17,816 nt of DNA from Aquimarina sp. (lineage in GTDB: Bacteria > Bacteroidota > Bacteroidia > Flavobacteriales > Flavobacteriaceae): positions 1 through 17,816 of the forward strand of contig WTKB01000086.1 of assembly GCA_011524575.1 (NCBI GenBank). Direction: 5' to 3'. A program made the translations under genes and the position numbers. Of this stretch, positions 1 through 8,894 are shown piece by piece (position 1 is the stretch's first letter; each line of letters begins with the position of its first letter). The notes beneath the pieces were generated by a model. The model saw only the letters and a list, made by a program, of their open reading frames with translations. It was not told where the DNA came from and did no database searches.

Positions 1-59
1 GATATACGCATCATTTAAAAGTAAATCAAAACCTTAAACTTTTGAATTACAGTTTTTAT

Positions 60-79
60 TCCCTTTAAACAAGCTCTAA
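60..79 (-). repeat. 20-bp dispersed repeat, left copy
   Basis: Read on the minus strand this is TTAGAGCTTGTTTAAAGGGA, identical in 20 of 20 bases to the plus-strand sequence at 1282-1301. The two copies are inverted and flank the DoxX-type gene. The match stops abruptly on the inner side. Related 16-base cores lie at 1319-1334 and 5530-5545, so this is a small family in the window and not a chance pair. Confidence 0.75.
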
Positions 80-123
80 GAGGGAAATAAAGAGGGGGTA
101 ATAAATTTATAATTTTATGTAAC

Positions 124-1221
124 ATGAAAGTACTTGTAGGTATTAGTAGAATTTTCGTAGGTATTTTATTTATTATTTCTGGTTTTGTAAAACTGAGTGA
201 CCCTAAAGGTTTTTCTTATAAACTTACAGAGTATTTTTCTGAGGGGGTTTTAGGTATGGAGTTTTTACAACCTTACACCTTATACCTTGCTTTTTTCCTC
301 GTAATTTTTGAAATTATATTAGGTGTATTTTTAATTTTAGGGTATAGACGAAAGTTTACTTTAACTTCACTTTTAGGAATGATTGTTTTTTTTACGTTCC
401 TTACTTTTTATTCTGCCTATTTTAATAAAGTAACAGATTGTGGTTGTTTTGGAGATGCTTTGCCGCTTACACCGTGGCAGTCTTTTGCTAAAGATGTTGT
501 TTTATTACTCTTTATACTATTGCTTATTAAGGGTAGGGAATTTCTCACTCCTTTTTTTAGCTCAAAGATTAACTTTACGAGTTCATTACTTGCATTTATA
601 CTCAGTACTTCTTACGGTATTTATGTATTACAATACCTGCCTATTTTAGATTTTAGACCCTATAAATTAGGTACGCATATTCCCACTGCAATGCAGATCC
701 CTCAGGATGCTCCAAAGGCTGTTTTTGATTACCATTGGAAATTTATAGAGGATGGTAAAGAAAAGATTATCACTACTAACGGTAGTTATCCTAAAACAAA
801 AGGGAAATTTGTAAGTGTAGATACTCAAATGGTACAAAAGGGGTACGAACCACCTATTCATGATTTTTCAATAGAAAAGGATAGTGAGGATTTTACTACA
901 GATATGCTTACCCATCCAAAACTTTTAGTTTTTGTGATGTGTAATTTGAATACTTCTGATTTAAAAGCATTTGAATCGATGTCAAATACACTTCAAAAAG
1001 CTAGAAGTAAAGGATATACTTGTATTGGTCTTTCTGCTTCTGCTCCAGAGGACTTTACTAGTTTAATAAAAGATTATAGTATTAAACTTCCGATTTATTT
1101 CTGTGATGAGACGGCATTAAAAACAATGATTCGTTCTAACCCTGGAGTTTTAAAGTTAAATAATGGAACTATTTCTCAAAAACTACATTGGAGATCTATA
1201 GATCAATTGGTTTTTGATTAG
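124..1221 (+). CDS. DoxX/MauE-type membrane protein with C-terminal thioredoxin-like region
   Basis: A 365-residue inner-membrane protein that resembles the Bacteroidota BT_3928-type branch of the DoxX/MauE superfamily. Hydrophobic helices lie at about residues 4-22, 53-73, 80-98, 122-138 and 152-170. The motif VTDCGCFGD (C106, C108) sits just before the fourth helix, as in MauE/DoxX-like proteins linked to thiol redox chemistry. The soluble C-terminal half (about 180-365) looks like a thioredoxin fold: a strand LLVFVMC, and NPGVLKLNNGTI near the end with a possible cis-proline. It has no CxxC pair, so a reductase role for that half is doubtful. The substrate is unknown. The start at 124 is the first ATG after an AT-rich leader, and no Shine-Dalgarno site is visible. 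The gene stands alone, convergent with the 186-residue gene, and is closed by the hairpin at 1243-1283. Family placement is fairly sure; function is not known. Confidence 0.8.
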   Translation: MKVLVGISRIFVGILFIISGFVKLSDPKGFSYKLTEYFSEGVLGMEFLQPYTLYLAFFLVIFEIILGVFLILGYRRKFTLTSLLGMIVFFTFLTFYSAYFNKVTDCGCFGDALPLTPWQSFAKDVVLLLFILLLIKGREFLTPFFSSKINFTSSLLAFILSTSYGIYVLQYLPILDFRPYKLGTHIPTAMQIPQDAPKAVFDYHWKFIEDGKEKIITTNGSYPKTKGKFVSVDTQMVQKGYEPPIHDFSIEKDSEDFTTDMLTHPKLLVFVMCNLNTSDLKAFESMSNTLQKARSKGYTCIGLSASAPEDFTSLIKDYSIKLPIYFCDETALKTMIRSNPGVLKLNNGTISQKLHWRSIDQLVFD

Positions 1222-1242
1222 TTCTTATTAAAAATAGTACAT

Positions 1243-1283
1243 AAAAAAAGCAGCATGTTTAAATAAAACATACTGCTTTTTTT
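1243..1283. terminator. Bidirectional intrinsic terminator between convergent genes
   Basis: A 12-bp stem (1249-1260 with 1266-1277) closes a short AT loop, with seven A on the left and seven T on the right. The one non-Watson-Crick position is C/A on the plus strand but G/U on the minus strand, so the minus-strand hairpin is fully paired. It can serve the DoxX-type gene from the left and the 186-residue gene from the right. Confidence 0.85.
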
Positions 1284-1301
1284 AGAGCTTGTTTAAAGGG
1301 A
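1282..1301 (+). repeat. 20-bp dispersed repeat, right copy
   Basis: TTAGAGCTTGTTTAAAGGGA, an exact inverted copy of 60-79. It starts within the T tract of the terminator. A third, inverted and imperfect copy follows 17 bases later, so 1282-1334 can itself fold into a hairpin. Confidence 0.75.
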
Positions 1302-1318
1302 TTACAGGAAATAGTGAG

Positions 1319-1334
1319 TTTAAATAAGCTCTTA
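1319..1334 (-). repeat. Imperfect third copy of the dispersed repeat
   Basis: TTTAAATAAGCTCTTA matches the inverted core of the 60-79 repeat at 14 of 16 positions. With 1282-1297 it forms the two arms of an imperfect inverted repeat between the terminator and the end of the minus-strand gene. Confidence 0.55.
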
Positions 1335-1359
1335 TGTATAGTAAAAGTTATAAAAACAA

Positions 1360-1920
1360 CTATGATCTTTTCATAGATCTAGTTGGCTTTTGTGGTGTTT
1401 GTTGTCCTGCTACACCTGCACCACGGGTACTTACACCTGAATTGAGTGCTGTAGTAGCTCTACCAGCTAATCTTCCAAGGCTATTATTGGCTTGACCTCT
1501 AGTTTGTTCTTGAAATTTAGTGAAATCTTGTTGAGTAAGTTCTGGCCATACAGGAGTTATAGCAGGATCTTTACCCTGAGTAATTGCAACATCTCTAATC
1601 CCCTCAGACTTTTCCAGTCCAACACTTGAACTTAAGTAAACAGCTATTTTAGCGATAGCATTGATAATATTTTTTCGAACTAAACTTTCAAATTTAGGTG
1701 TTTCATCATACTTTTTATGTAACTTTTTGTATAAGTTATTTAAAATTTCGAAACGCAATGCACTATCGTTGATTGTATCTAAAGCATTATCAACATAATT
1801 ATCTATGTTAAAATCTCGTTCTTTTCTTTTATTTAGTTCAAATCCTTTAGTAATTTTATCAAAAGCACGATCAATTCTGTTATCAATGTCTTCTCTGGAA
1901 TTTTCTTCTACTTGTGGCAT
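1360..1920 (-). CDS. Hypothetical protein, 186 residues, downstream of groEL
   Basis: I do not recognise this protein. With the start chosen here it begins MPQVEENSRED. The first half (about 1-110) is charged and predicted helical, with IDNRIDRAFDKI and YVDNALDTIND repeating a helical pattern. The tail (about 140-186) is low-complexity, rich in G, A, T, Q and R, and ends MKRS. There is no signal peptide and no membrane helix, so it is probably cytoplasmic. An in-frame ATG at 1983 would add 21 residues (MHVYISYTIIYINK...), but it lies only nine bases past the groEL terminator and upstream of the best promoter match at 1967-1993, so the inner ATG is preferred. It is separated from groEL by a strong terminator and is probably transcribed alone. 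The downstream hairpin at 1243-1283 ends it. That it is a real gene is likely from length and coding texture; its role is open. Confidence 0.65.
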   Translation of the reverse strand: MPQVEENSREDIDNRIDRAFDKITKGFELNKRKERDFNIDNYVDNALDTINDSALRFEILNNLYKKLHKKYDETPKFESLVRKNIINAIAKIAVYLSSSVGLEKSEGIRDVAITQGKDPAITPVWPELTQQDFTKFQEQTRGQANNSLGRLAGRATTALNSGVSTRGAGVAGQQTPQKPTRSMKRS

Positions 1921-1966
1921 ATTTGTATTCTTTATTTTTAATTTATTGATGTAAATGATTGTATAT

Positions 1967-1993
1967 GAAATATATACGTGCATATTTAAACAA
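1967..1993 (-). promoter_or_regulatory. Candidate promoter for the 186-residue gene
   Basis: On the minus strand, TTG (1991-1993) and TATATTTC (1967-1974) are separated by 16 bases. This resembles the Bacteroidota TTG / TAnnTTTG promoter with one mismatch and slightly short spacing. It would start transcription roughly 40 bases before the ATG at 1920, and it excludes the longer start at 1983. Confidence 0.4.
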
Positions 1994-2028
1994 AAATAGG
2001 TGTATTTAAATAAAATACACCTATTTTT
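1992..2028 (-). terminator. groEL terminator
   Basis: A perfect 16-bp stem (1992-2007 with 2013-2028) closes a five-base loop, with A/T runs at both outer ends, 27 bases after the groEL stop. It should end the groESL transcript and insulate the gene beyond it. Confidence 0.88.
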
Positions 2029-2054
2029 ATGAGTAAATTTTAGAGGAAATCGTA

Positions 2055-3713
<1,659 letters not shown>

Positions 3714-3773
3714 CTATGAATACAAGGATTCAAAAAACAAATAGTTATTTTTTTAATTTTGAATATGCTGTTA

Positions 3774-4049
3774 TTAAATAACGGCTAAAATATCTTCTTC
3801 TCTCATAATTAAGAAATCTTTACCCTCGTGGTTAAGTTCTGTACCGCCATATTTAGAGTAAAGTACTGTTTCTCCAACTTTTACTGTCATTTCATGGTCT
3901 TTTTTACCACTACCGACAGCAATTACTTTTCCCTTTAAGGGCTTTTCTTTAGCGGTATCAGGAATATATATACCAGAAGCAGTTTTTGTTTCAGCAGCTA
4001 AAGGTTCTATAAGTACTCTATCAGCTAAGGGCTTAATTGTTGTTGCCAT
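3774..4049 (-). CDS. groS: Co-chaperonin GroES (Hsp10)
   Basis: A 91-residue cytoplasmic protein that forms the heptameric lid of GroEL. It carries the family features: [13 protein letters not shown] at the start, the mobile-loop region [21 protein letters not shown] that contacts the GroEL apical domain, and [26 protein letters not shown] at the end. Length is normal for bacteria. The gene is first in a two-gene unit with groEL, and is cut off from the preceding secG operon by the hairpin at 4138-4173, so it needs its own promoter. The CIRCE operator used with HrcA in many bacteria is not visible; an inverted repeat with a sigma-54-like element (4093-4123) lies in the leader instead. Confidence 0.97.
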   Translation of the reverse strand: MATTIKPLADRVLIEPLAAETKTASGIYIPDTAKEKPLKGKVIAVGSGKKDHEMTVKVGETVLYSKYGGTELNHEGKDFLIMREEDILAVI

Positions 4050-4092
4050 TGTTAATTATTTTTTGAGTGAATCAATTACATTTTCATTTTTT

Positions 4093-4123
4093 TCAGAAAT
4101 TATGCCAAGCTAAAACTTTCTGA
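4093..4123 (-). promoter_or_regulatory. groES upstream region: sigma-54-like element within an inverted repeat
   Basis: On the minus strand, 4093-4108 reads TTGGCATAATTTCTGA. Compared with the sigma-54 consensus TGGCAC-N5-TTGC it matches 7 of 10 fixed positions with exact spacing, but the usually invariant final C is A. The same segment is bounded by TCAGAAA (4117-4123) and TTTCTGA (4093-4099), a 7-base inverted repeat with a 17-base spacer. A poorer vegetative reading is TTG, 21 bases, then TAATTTCT. Which sigma factor is used cannot be decided from sequence, but this is the likely groES control region. Confidence 0.4.
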
Positions 4124-4137
4124 CAAAAGAAAAGTAA

Positions 4138-4173
4138 AAATGCCTATTTGTCAGGTAGAACAAATAGGCATTT
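4138..4173 (-). terminator. secG operon terminator
   Basis: A 14-bp perfect stem (4138-4151 with 4160-4173) with an 8-base loop, placed 32 bases after the secG stop. The minus-strand transcript continues into a T-rich stretch. It separates the miaB-to-secG unit from groESL. Confidence 0.8.
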
Positions 4174-4205
4174 ATATGAAAGAGATATTTTTTAATCTAA
4201 ATTTA

Positions 4206-4535
4206 TTACTCTGCTACATCAGGTGTTTCTGCAGGAGTTGAAGATTCTTTGTTAATTTCAATACTGTTTTCATCAAGGATTTTAGAAGTGTTACTCACAC
4301 CGTAATTTCTATTCAAAGAAAGTCCTGAAACTAAAATTAATCCAAGGAATAGCGCTGCTAATATCCATGTACTTTTATCTAAAAAGTTGGTTGTGTTTTG
4401 TACACCACCTACTTGAGCACCTCCTCCAAAACTAGAAGAAAGACCTCCTCCTTTTGGATTTTGTACCATAATTACAAGTACTAATAATAGGGCTACTAAT
4501 ATGATTAATATTAAAAAAATTGAAAAAGCTGTCAT
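4206..4535 (-). CDS. secG: Preprotein translocase subunit SecG
   Basis: Small inner-membrane subunit of the SecYEG channel that assists SecA-driven export. It has 109 residues with the family layout: a first membrane helix (about 4-24), the signature VMVQNPKGGGLSSSFGGGAQVGGV in the cytoplasmic loop, and a second helix (about 56-73), followed by a polar, acidic C-terminal tail as often seen in Bacteroidota. Its start codon overlaps the stop of the TPR gene by four bases (ATGA), which points to translational coupling. It is the last gene before the hairpin at 4138-4173. Confidence 0.95.
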   Translation of the reverse strand: MTAFSIFLILIILVALLLVLVIMVQNPKGGGLSSSFGGGAQVGGVQNTTNFLDKSTWILAALFLGLILVSGLSLNRNYGVSNTSKILDENSIEINKESSTPAETPDVAE

Positions 4536-5500
4536 AATTCGTCTTTATTTTCTCGTAAATCTTTTATCAGTCGGATTTGATCAACAAAGTAACCACTTTT
4601 TTGTGGGTTTTTCAAAATTAATATTTTATATGCTTGTTCCGCCTTGGTGTAATTCTTTTGTTTTAAGTAGATTTTTGCTAAAGTTTCTGTCATTAAATCC
4701 CCAGAGTCTATAGGTTTCAATGCTTCCTGCGGGATTTTTTTAAAAGAAGTTTCTTTTTTTAATGGGGTTATTTTAGGGTTTTCTTTGATAAAGGCATCAA
4801 TAATCGGGTTTTCTAGATGTCGTTTTGTAGAAGCTTTGGTTGGAATTGTTTCTTTTTTTGAGGTTGTTTTTTCTGAAATAGATTTTTTATTTGGAATATT
4901 CAGATCTATTTTAGATGGTTTTTTGTCTTTAGGGTTAGTACTTTCGGAGTTTTTAGTGCGTTTTAACCATTCGGAATAAGAAAATTTATTTTTTGTTTGA
5001 TCTTTTATTTTTTTCTTGTGCTCCTCTTTAGGTGTTTTGATTTTCTTTTTCTTATCAGATTTTGGAGCTTGTTCAATAGGATCTTTTTTTATCTTTTCTT
5101 TAACTTTTTTTGGAGCTATTGAAGTTTCTTTATGCTGCTTTTTTTTATCTTTTTTATTAGAAATAGCATCTGTATCTTCTTTTGCTCTTGTAGTTTTTTT
5201 TTCTAGATCAGTTATTGAATTTTCTTTTAAATATTCTGTTTTTGAAGTTGCATCCTTTTTTGAAGGAAATTTATTGTTCAAGAATTGATATAAGACAGTT
5301 CTATCTAAGGTGTGTAGTGCTAATTGATTTTCTTTCTCAGGATATAGGTGGCTATTCGTTTCTTTTAAAAGTTTAGTTTGGATTGCTTTTAAAGCTTGAA
5401 AATAGGGGTATTTTTTTATAAGTTTGGTTAGTAATTCTAGATCTGAAATCTGCACCTCATAAGGTTTCGAAACCCATAGATTTATTTTTTCTTTATCCAT
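4532..5500 (-). CDS. Flavobacterial TPR-containing protein with lysine-rich linker
   Basis: A 322-residue protein of unknown function, resembling proteins I recall next to secG in Flavobacteriaceae. Three parts are visible. A folded N-terminal segment (about 1-80) has DLELLTKLIKKYPYFQALKAIQTKLL and a second helical stretch. A long linker (about 81-230) is extremely rich in K, E, S and T and is probably disordered; it is interrupted by a short motif, FSYSEWLK (173-180). The C-terminal part has IIDAFIKENPKI (233-244) and one clear tetratricopeptide repeat (about 268-300: LAKIYLKQKNYTKAEQAYKILILKNP). There is no signal peptide or membrane helix, so it is probably cytoplasmic, with the TPR as a protein-binding site. 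It overlaps secG by four bases and follows lptE after 49 bases. A role in export or envelope assembly is an inference from context only. Confidence 0.8.
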   Translation of the reverse strand: MDKEKINLWVSKPYEVQISDLELLTKLIKKYPYFQALKAIQTKLLKETNSHLYPEKENQLALHTLDRTVLYQFLNNKFPSKKDATSKTEYLKENSITDLEKKTTRAKEDTDAISNKKDKKKQHKETSIAPKKVKEKIKKDPIEQAPKSDKKKKIKTPKEEHKKKIKDQTKNKFSYSEWLKRTKNSESTNPKDKKPSKIDLNIPNKKSISEKTTSKKETIPTKASTKRHLENPIIDAFIKENPKITPLKKETSFKKIPQEALKPIDSGDLMTETLAKIYLKQKNYTKAEQAYKILILKNPQKSGYFVDQIRLIKDLRENKDEL

Positions 5501-5529
5501 TTTATAGTGATTTAAAAGGATGAGTAGTA

Positions 5530-5545
5530 TTAGAGCATGTTTAAA
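5530..5545 (+). repeat. Fourth copy of the dispersed repeat core, inside an operon
   Basis: TTAGAGCATGTTTAAA matches the first 16 bases of the 1282-1301 repeat at 15 of 16 positions. It occupies part of the 49-base gap between lptE and the TPR gene. Confidence 0.5.
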
Positions 5546-5549
5546 GCCT

Positions 5550-6074
5550 TTACCATTTAGCTAAAGTAGCATTGACAATATCTTGTTTAATACGTTCAAA
5601 AATTTCTTGATATGCTACGTCAGCTACAGCACCTATTAATTGATCCGCACTGGGGTAGTCATAGAAGTGAGAAAAGATTTTTTCTAAGTTGTTTTTACTA
5701 TTTTTTAAGTCAGTAAAGCGTACTTTTATTTTAATAGTGAGTCGGTTTTCAGCTGTATTATTAGTATCAGTAGCATTGTTTGGTGCGATGTAAAAATCGA
5801 TAATTTCGCCATCGTAAATAATATCACCATTATTTGTAACTAAATTTAGATTGGTTTGATTTAGGATATAGTCTTGAAGTTCTGTGGTAAAACGCCTGTC
5901 AAGTCCTGCTTCAATAATTCCAGAAGTACTTCTAAATTTTTCTACTTCAAAGGTTTTTATTTCTGGGCTTATTGAAATTCCACTAAAAGAATAAATACCA
6001 CAACTGTTACATAGTAAAACTATAAAAAGTACAGCCAAGATATTTTTTAAGAGTTTTAATTTACTATAGATCAT
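5550..6074 (-). CDS. lptE: LptE-like lipopolysaccharide-assembly lipoprotein
   Basis: Probable outer-membrane lipoprotein that plugs the LptD translocon and helps insert lipopolysaccharide. It has 174 residues. The N-terminus is a lipoprotein signal: basic MIYSKLKLLK, a hydrophobic core, then LLCNSCGIYSFSG with the likely lipidated Cys at residue 25 (the -3 position is Cys, which is unusual but tolerated in this phylum). The mature part starts with YSFSG, as in Bacteroidota LptE, followed by ISPEIKTFEVEKFRS, FTTELQDYILNQTNLNLV and a repeating beta-strand pattern, ending with a helix (VADVAYQEIFERIKQDIV). The start overlaps the end of the sigma-54 activator gene by 11 bases, so the two are co-transcribed and probably coupled. 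The assignment rests on motif pattern and context. Confidence 0.85.
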   Translation of the reverse strand: MIYSKLKLLKNILAVLFIVLLCNSCGIYSFSGISISPEIKTFEVEKFRSTSGIIEAGLDRRFTTELQDYILNQTNLNLVTNNGDIIYDGEIIDFYIAPNNATDTNNTAENRLTIKIKVRFTDLKNSKNNLEKIFSHFYDYPSADQLIGAVADVAYQEIFERIKQDIVNATLAKW

Positions 6075-7413
6075 ATTCTTTTATTTTACGGTATAAGGTG
6101 CGTTCACTAATACCGAGTTCTTCAGCAGCAGCACGACGGTTATTTTTGTGGCGTTTCAATGCTTTTTCTATCAGTTCAATTTCTTTATCCTGTAGGGAAA
6201 GATTCTCTTCTTCTACAATTTCTTGTGCGTAGTGGTATTTATCTTCTAAAGTATTTATTGATGAATGATCTAGCGTCTTTTTTGTAGTATGATCTATGGG
6301 ATGTAGTTCATTAATTTGTAAGTATTCTTCTGGTGTAGTGACGTTACCTTTGTTAAGCGGTCTTTTAAATGTGTTTAAGCCACTGGTTGAGAAGTCTTTT
6401 TCGATTAAAGAAGGGTTTTGGTCTGTACTATATATTTTTTGAATTAAGGTCTGGTTTTTTTCTTGTACTTGTTTGGTGTTGTCGTTATTTAATAACTCAA
6501 GTGTTAATTTTCTTAAATCACTTAAATCACTTTTCATATCAAAAAGTACTTTATACAAAATTTCACGTTCGTTTTTAAAAGTACTCTCATTTTGTGCAGA
6601 AGGAATTACTGCAGGTAATTGATTTATAGTATTTTTAGGTAGGTATTCAGAAAGGGTATCTATACCGATTTCTCGTTCTTTTTCTAGTACAGAAATTTGT
6701 TCTGTAAAGTTTTTTAGTTGCCGAATATTACCCTTCCAAGATTGATTTTCTAATAGTTGTATGGCACGATTATCTAAACGCAGCGTGGGCATTTTATATT
6801 TTCCTGCAAAATCGGCAGCAAACTTACGGAATAGTAAATGAATATCTCCTTTACGTTCTCTAAGAGGGGGAAGGGAAATTTCAATAGTACTCAATCTGTA
6901 GTATAAATCTTCACGAAATTTGTTTTTTGCAATAGCACTGGGCATATTCACATTAGTTGCAGCAACAATTCTTACATTGGTCTTGATAACTTTAGAAGAT
7001 CCTACTTTAATAAATTCTCCATTTTCCAATACTCTTAGAAGTCGCACTTGAGTAGTTAATGGTAATTCGCCTACTTCATCTAAAAAAATCGTACCTCCAT
7101 CAGCCTCTTGGAAGTACCCATTACGAGATTGTGTAGCCCCTGTAAAAGCTCCTTTTTCATGCCCAAATAGTTCACTATCGATGGTTCCTTCAGGTATTGC
7201 ACCACAGTTTACAGCAATAAATTTACCGTGTTTTCTATGAGATAAAGAGTGGATTATTCTTGGAATATTTTCTTTACCAACACCACTTTCTCCAGTAACT
7301 AATACAGAAATTTCTGTTGGAGCTATTTGTATAGCTTTTTCAATGGCACGATTAAGCTCTTGAGTGTTTCCAATAATTCCAAAACGTTGTTTAATGGTTT
7401 GTATTGATTCCAT
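6064..7413 (-). CDS. Sigma-54-dependent transcriptional activator without a receiver domain
   Basis: An AAA+ enhancer-binding protein of 449 residues that remodels RNA polymerase holding sigma-54. The AAA+ domain begins almost at the N-terminus: Walker A GESGVGKE (41-48), the sigma-54 contact loop GAFTGA (88-93), Walker B GTIFLDE (107-113), the arginine-finger region FREDLYYRL (166-174) and the sensor II region WKGNIRQLKN (226-235). The Fis-type DNA-binding helix-turn-helix is at the C-terminus (about 411-449; NNRRAAAEELGISERTLYRKIKEYDL). No N-terminal receiver or ligand-sensing domain exists, so control is likely by expression level or through the unusual 150-residue region between AAA+ and HTH (about 260-405). 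It lies nine bases after miaB and overlaps lptE. Targets are not known; the sigma-54-like element before groES is one candidate. Confidence 0.93.
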   Translation of the reverse strand: MESIQTIKQRFGIIGNTQELNRAIEKAIQIAPTEISVLVTGESGVGKENIPRIIHSLSHRKHGKFIAVNCGAIPEGTIDSELFGHEKGAFTGATQSRNGYFQEADGGTIFLDEVGELPLTTQVRLLRVLENGEFIKVGSSKVIKTNVRIVAATNVNMPSAIAKNKFREDLYYRLSTIEISLPPLRERKGDIHLLFRKFAADFAGKYKMPTLRLDNRAIQLLENQSWKGNIRQLKNFTEQISVLEKEREIGIDTLSEYLPKNTINQLPAVIPSAQNESTFKNEREILYKVLFDMKSDLSDLRKLTLELLNNDNTKQVQEKNQTLIQKIYSTDQNPSLIEKDFSTSGLNTFKRPLNKGNVTTPEEYLQINELHPIDHTTKKTLDHSSINTLEDKYHYAQEIVEEENLSLQDKEIELIEKALKRHKNNRRAAAEELGISERTLYRKIKEYDL

Positions 7414-7422
7414 AGGAGTTTT

Positions 7423-8856
7423 TTAATTATTTTCAGAGTATTCAACCGCTTTTCCAAGTAAAGTAGCACTGGTAATACTTTCTATTTTTACGTTTACAAA
7501 ATCTCCAACTTGGTAATGTTCTTTTGGAAAAATTACCACAATATTTTGACTAGACTTACCACTCCAATCCTGTTCGGAACGTTTTGAGGTTTTTTCTATC
7601 AAGACTTCTAGAGTTTTCCCAATGAAGGATTCGTGAATTTTTTTACCCACAGCTCTTTGTACATCGATAACCTCTTGCAAACGACGCTTTTTAATTTCAG
7701 GAGTAATATCATCCTTAAATTTTCGTGCCGCAAGTGTGCCTGGTCTCTCAGAGTAGGAGTACATAAATCCATGACTATAGTTGACTTCTTTAATAAGTGA
7801 AAGAGTATCTTTATGATCTTCTTCAGTTTCGGTTGGAAAACCAATAATCATATCTTGAGAAATGGTACACTCAGGAATCATTTCACGAATGTTTTTTACT
7901 AAATCTAGATATTCTTGACGTGTATGTAATCGGTTCATAGCTTTTAAAATACGATCACTACCACTTTGTATAGGTAAATGAATATACTTACAAACATTTC
8001 GGTGTTTAGCCATCACTTTAATAACCTCTAAGGTCATGTCTTGTGGGTTAGATGTCATAAATCGTACACGTAATTTAGGAAATGCCGTAGCGATTTTATC
8101 TAGAAGTTCCGCAAAATTAGTAGCTGTCGCTTTTTGTATTTCGGAAGCTCTTTCAAAATCTTTTTTTAACCCTCCACCATACCATAGGTAACTATCAACA
8201 TTTTGCCCTAAAAGTATGATTTCTTTGAAGTTTTTGTCGGATAAGTCTTGAATCTCTTCCAAGATACTTTGAGGGTCTCGACTACGTTCTCTTCCTCGTG
8301 TGAAAGGAACTACACAAAAGGTACACATATTGTCACATCCACGAGTTATAGATACAAATGCAGACACCCCATTGCTTTGCATACGTACAGGAGAAATATC
8401 TCCGTAAGTTTCTTCTTTGGATAGAAGTACATTCATGGCGTCATTTCCATCTTCAACTTCTTTCAGTAAATTTGGAAGATCTTTATAGGCATCAGGTCCC
8501 ACTACAAGATCTACTATTTTCTCTTCTTCTAAGAATTTTTCTTTTAAACGCTCTGCCATACACCCTAAAACACCTACTTTCATTTTAGGATTATTATCGT
8601 ATTTTACTGCATTGAACTTCATTAGGCGTTTTCGAACCGTTTGCTCTGCTTTATCTCGTATAGAACAAGTGTTGATAAGCACGAGATCCGCTTTTTCCAT
8701 TTTGGTAGTTATTTCAAAACCTTCATCCTTTAGTATAGAAGTTACAATTTCACTATCACTAAAATTCATTTGACATCCATAACTTTCGATGTATAAATTT
8801 TTAGTATTATTTTTTTGGATTTTAGTAATTTTTGGGCTGATTTGGTGTTCTTGCAT
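7423..8856 (-). CDS. miaB: tRNA-2-methylthio-N6-dimethylallyladenosine synthase MiaB
   Basis: Radical-SAM methylthiotransferase that adds a 2-methylthio group to isopentenyl-adenosine at position 37 of tRNAs reading UNN codons. The 477 residues show the full family order. The N-terminal UPF0004 domain supplies three ligands for the auxiliary 4Fe-4S cluster (C28 in YGCQMN, C64 in NTCSIR, C99 in LGCMAERL). The radical-SAM domain has RGCDNMCTFC with C174, C178 and C181, then FTRGRERSR. A C-terminal TRAM domain (about 410-475) binds RNA. The RGRERSR and NTCSIR signatures favour MiaB over RimO or MtaB. It is the first gene of the minus-strand operon, with a promoter at 8895-8925, and is followed after nine bases by the sigma-54 activator. 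Confidence 0.96.
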   Translation of the reverse strand: MQEHQISPKITKIQKNNTKNLYIESYGCQMNFSDSEIVTSILKDEGFEITTKMEKADLVLINTCSIRDKAEQTVRKRLMKFNAVKYDNNPKMKVGVLGCMAERLKEKFLEEEKIVDLVVGPDAYKDLPNLLKEVEDGNDAMNVLLSKEETYGDISPVRMQSNGVSAFVSITRGCDNMCTFCVVPFTRGRERSRDPQSILEEIQDLSDKNFKEIILLGQNVDSYLWYGGGLKKDFERASEIQKATATNFAELLDKIATAFPKLRVRFMTSNPQDMTLEVIKVMAKHRNVCKYIHLPIQSGSDRILKAMNRLHTRQEYLDLVKNIREMIPECTISQDMIIGFPTETEEDHKDTLSLIKEVNYSHGFMYSYSERPGTLAARKFKDDITPEIKKRRLQEVIDVQRAVGKKIHESFIGKTLEVLIEKTSKRSEQDWSGKSSQNIVVIFPKEHYQVGDFVNVKIESITSATLLGKAVEYSENN

Positions 8857-8894
8857 AGTTTTTGAAAAAAGGTAAAGTATAGAGAAATACTAAG

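Noticed and set aside
60..1301. Insertion sequence formed by the 20-base inverted repeats
   Set aside because: No transposase lies between them. The gene inside is an ordinary DoxX-type protein with host-like codon use, and related copies occur unpaired elsewhere.
1921..1983. N-terminal extension of the 186-residue protein beginning at the ATG at 1983
   Set aside because: It lies against the groEL terminator and upstream of the best promoter, and its Tyr/Ile-rich content is unlike the rest of the protein.
5016..5288. Hydrophobic-looking open frame opposite the TPR gene
   Set aside because: The Phe/Ser/Leu richness is the complement of the AAA-rich lysine linker on the minus strand, not a real membrane protein.
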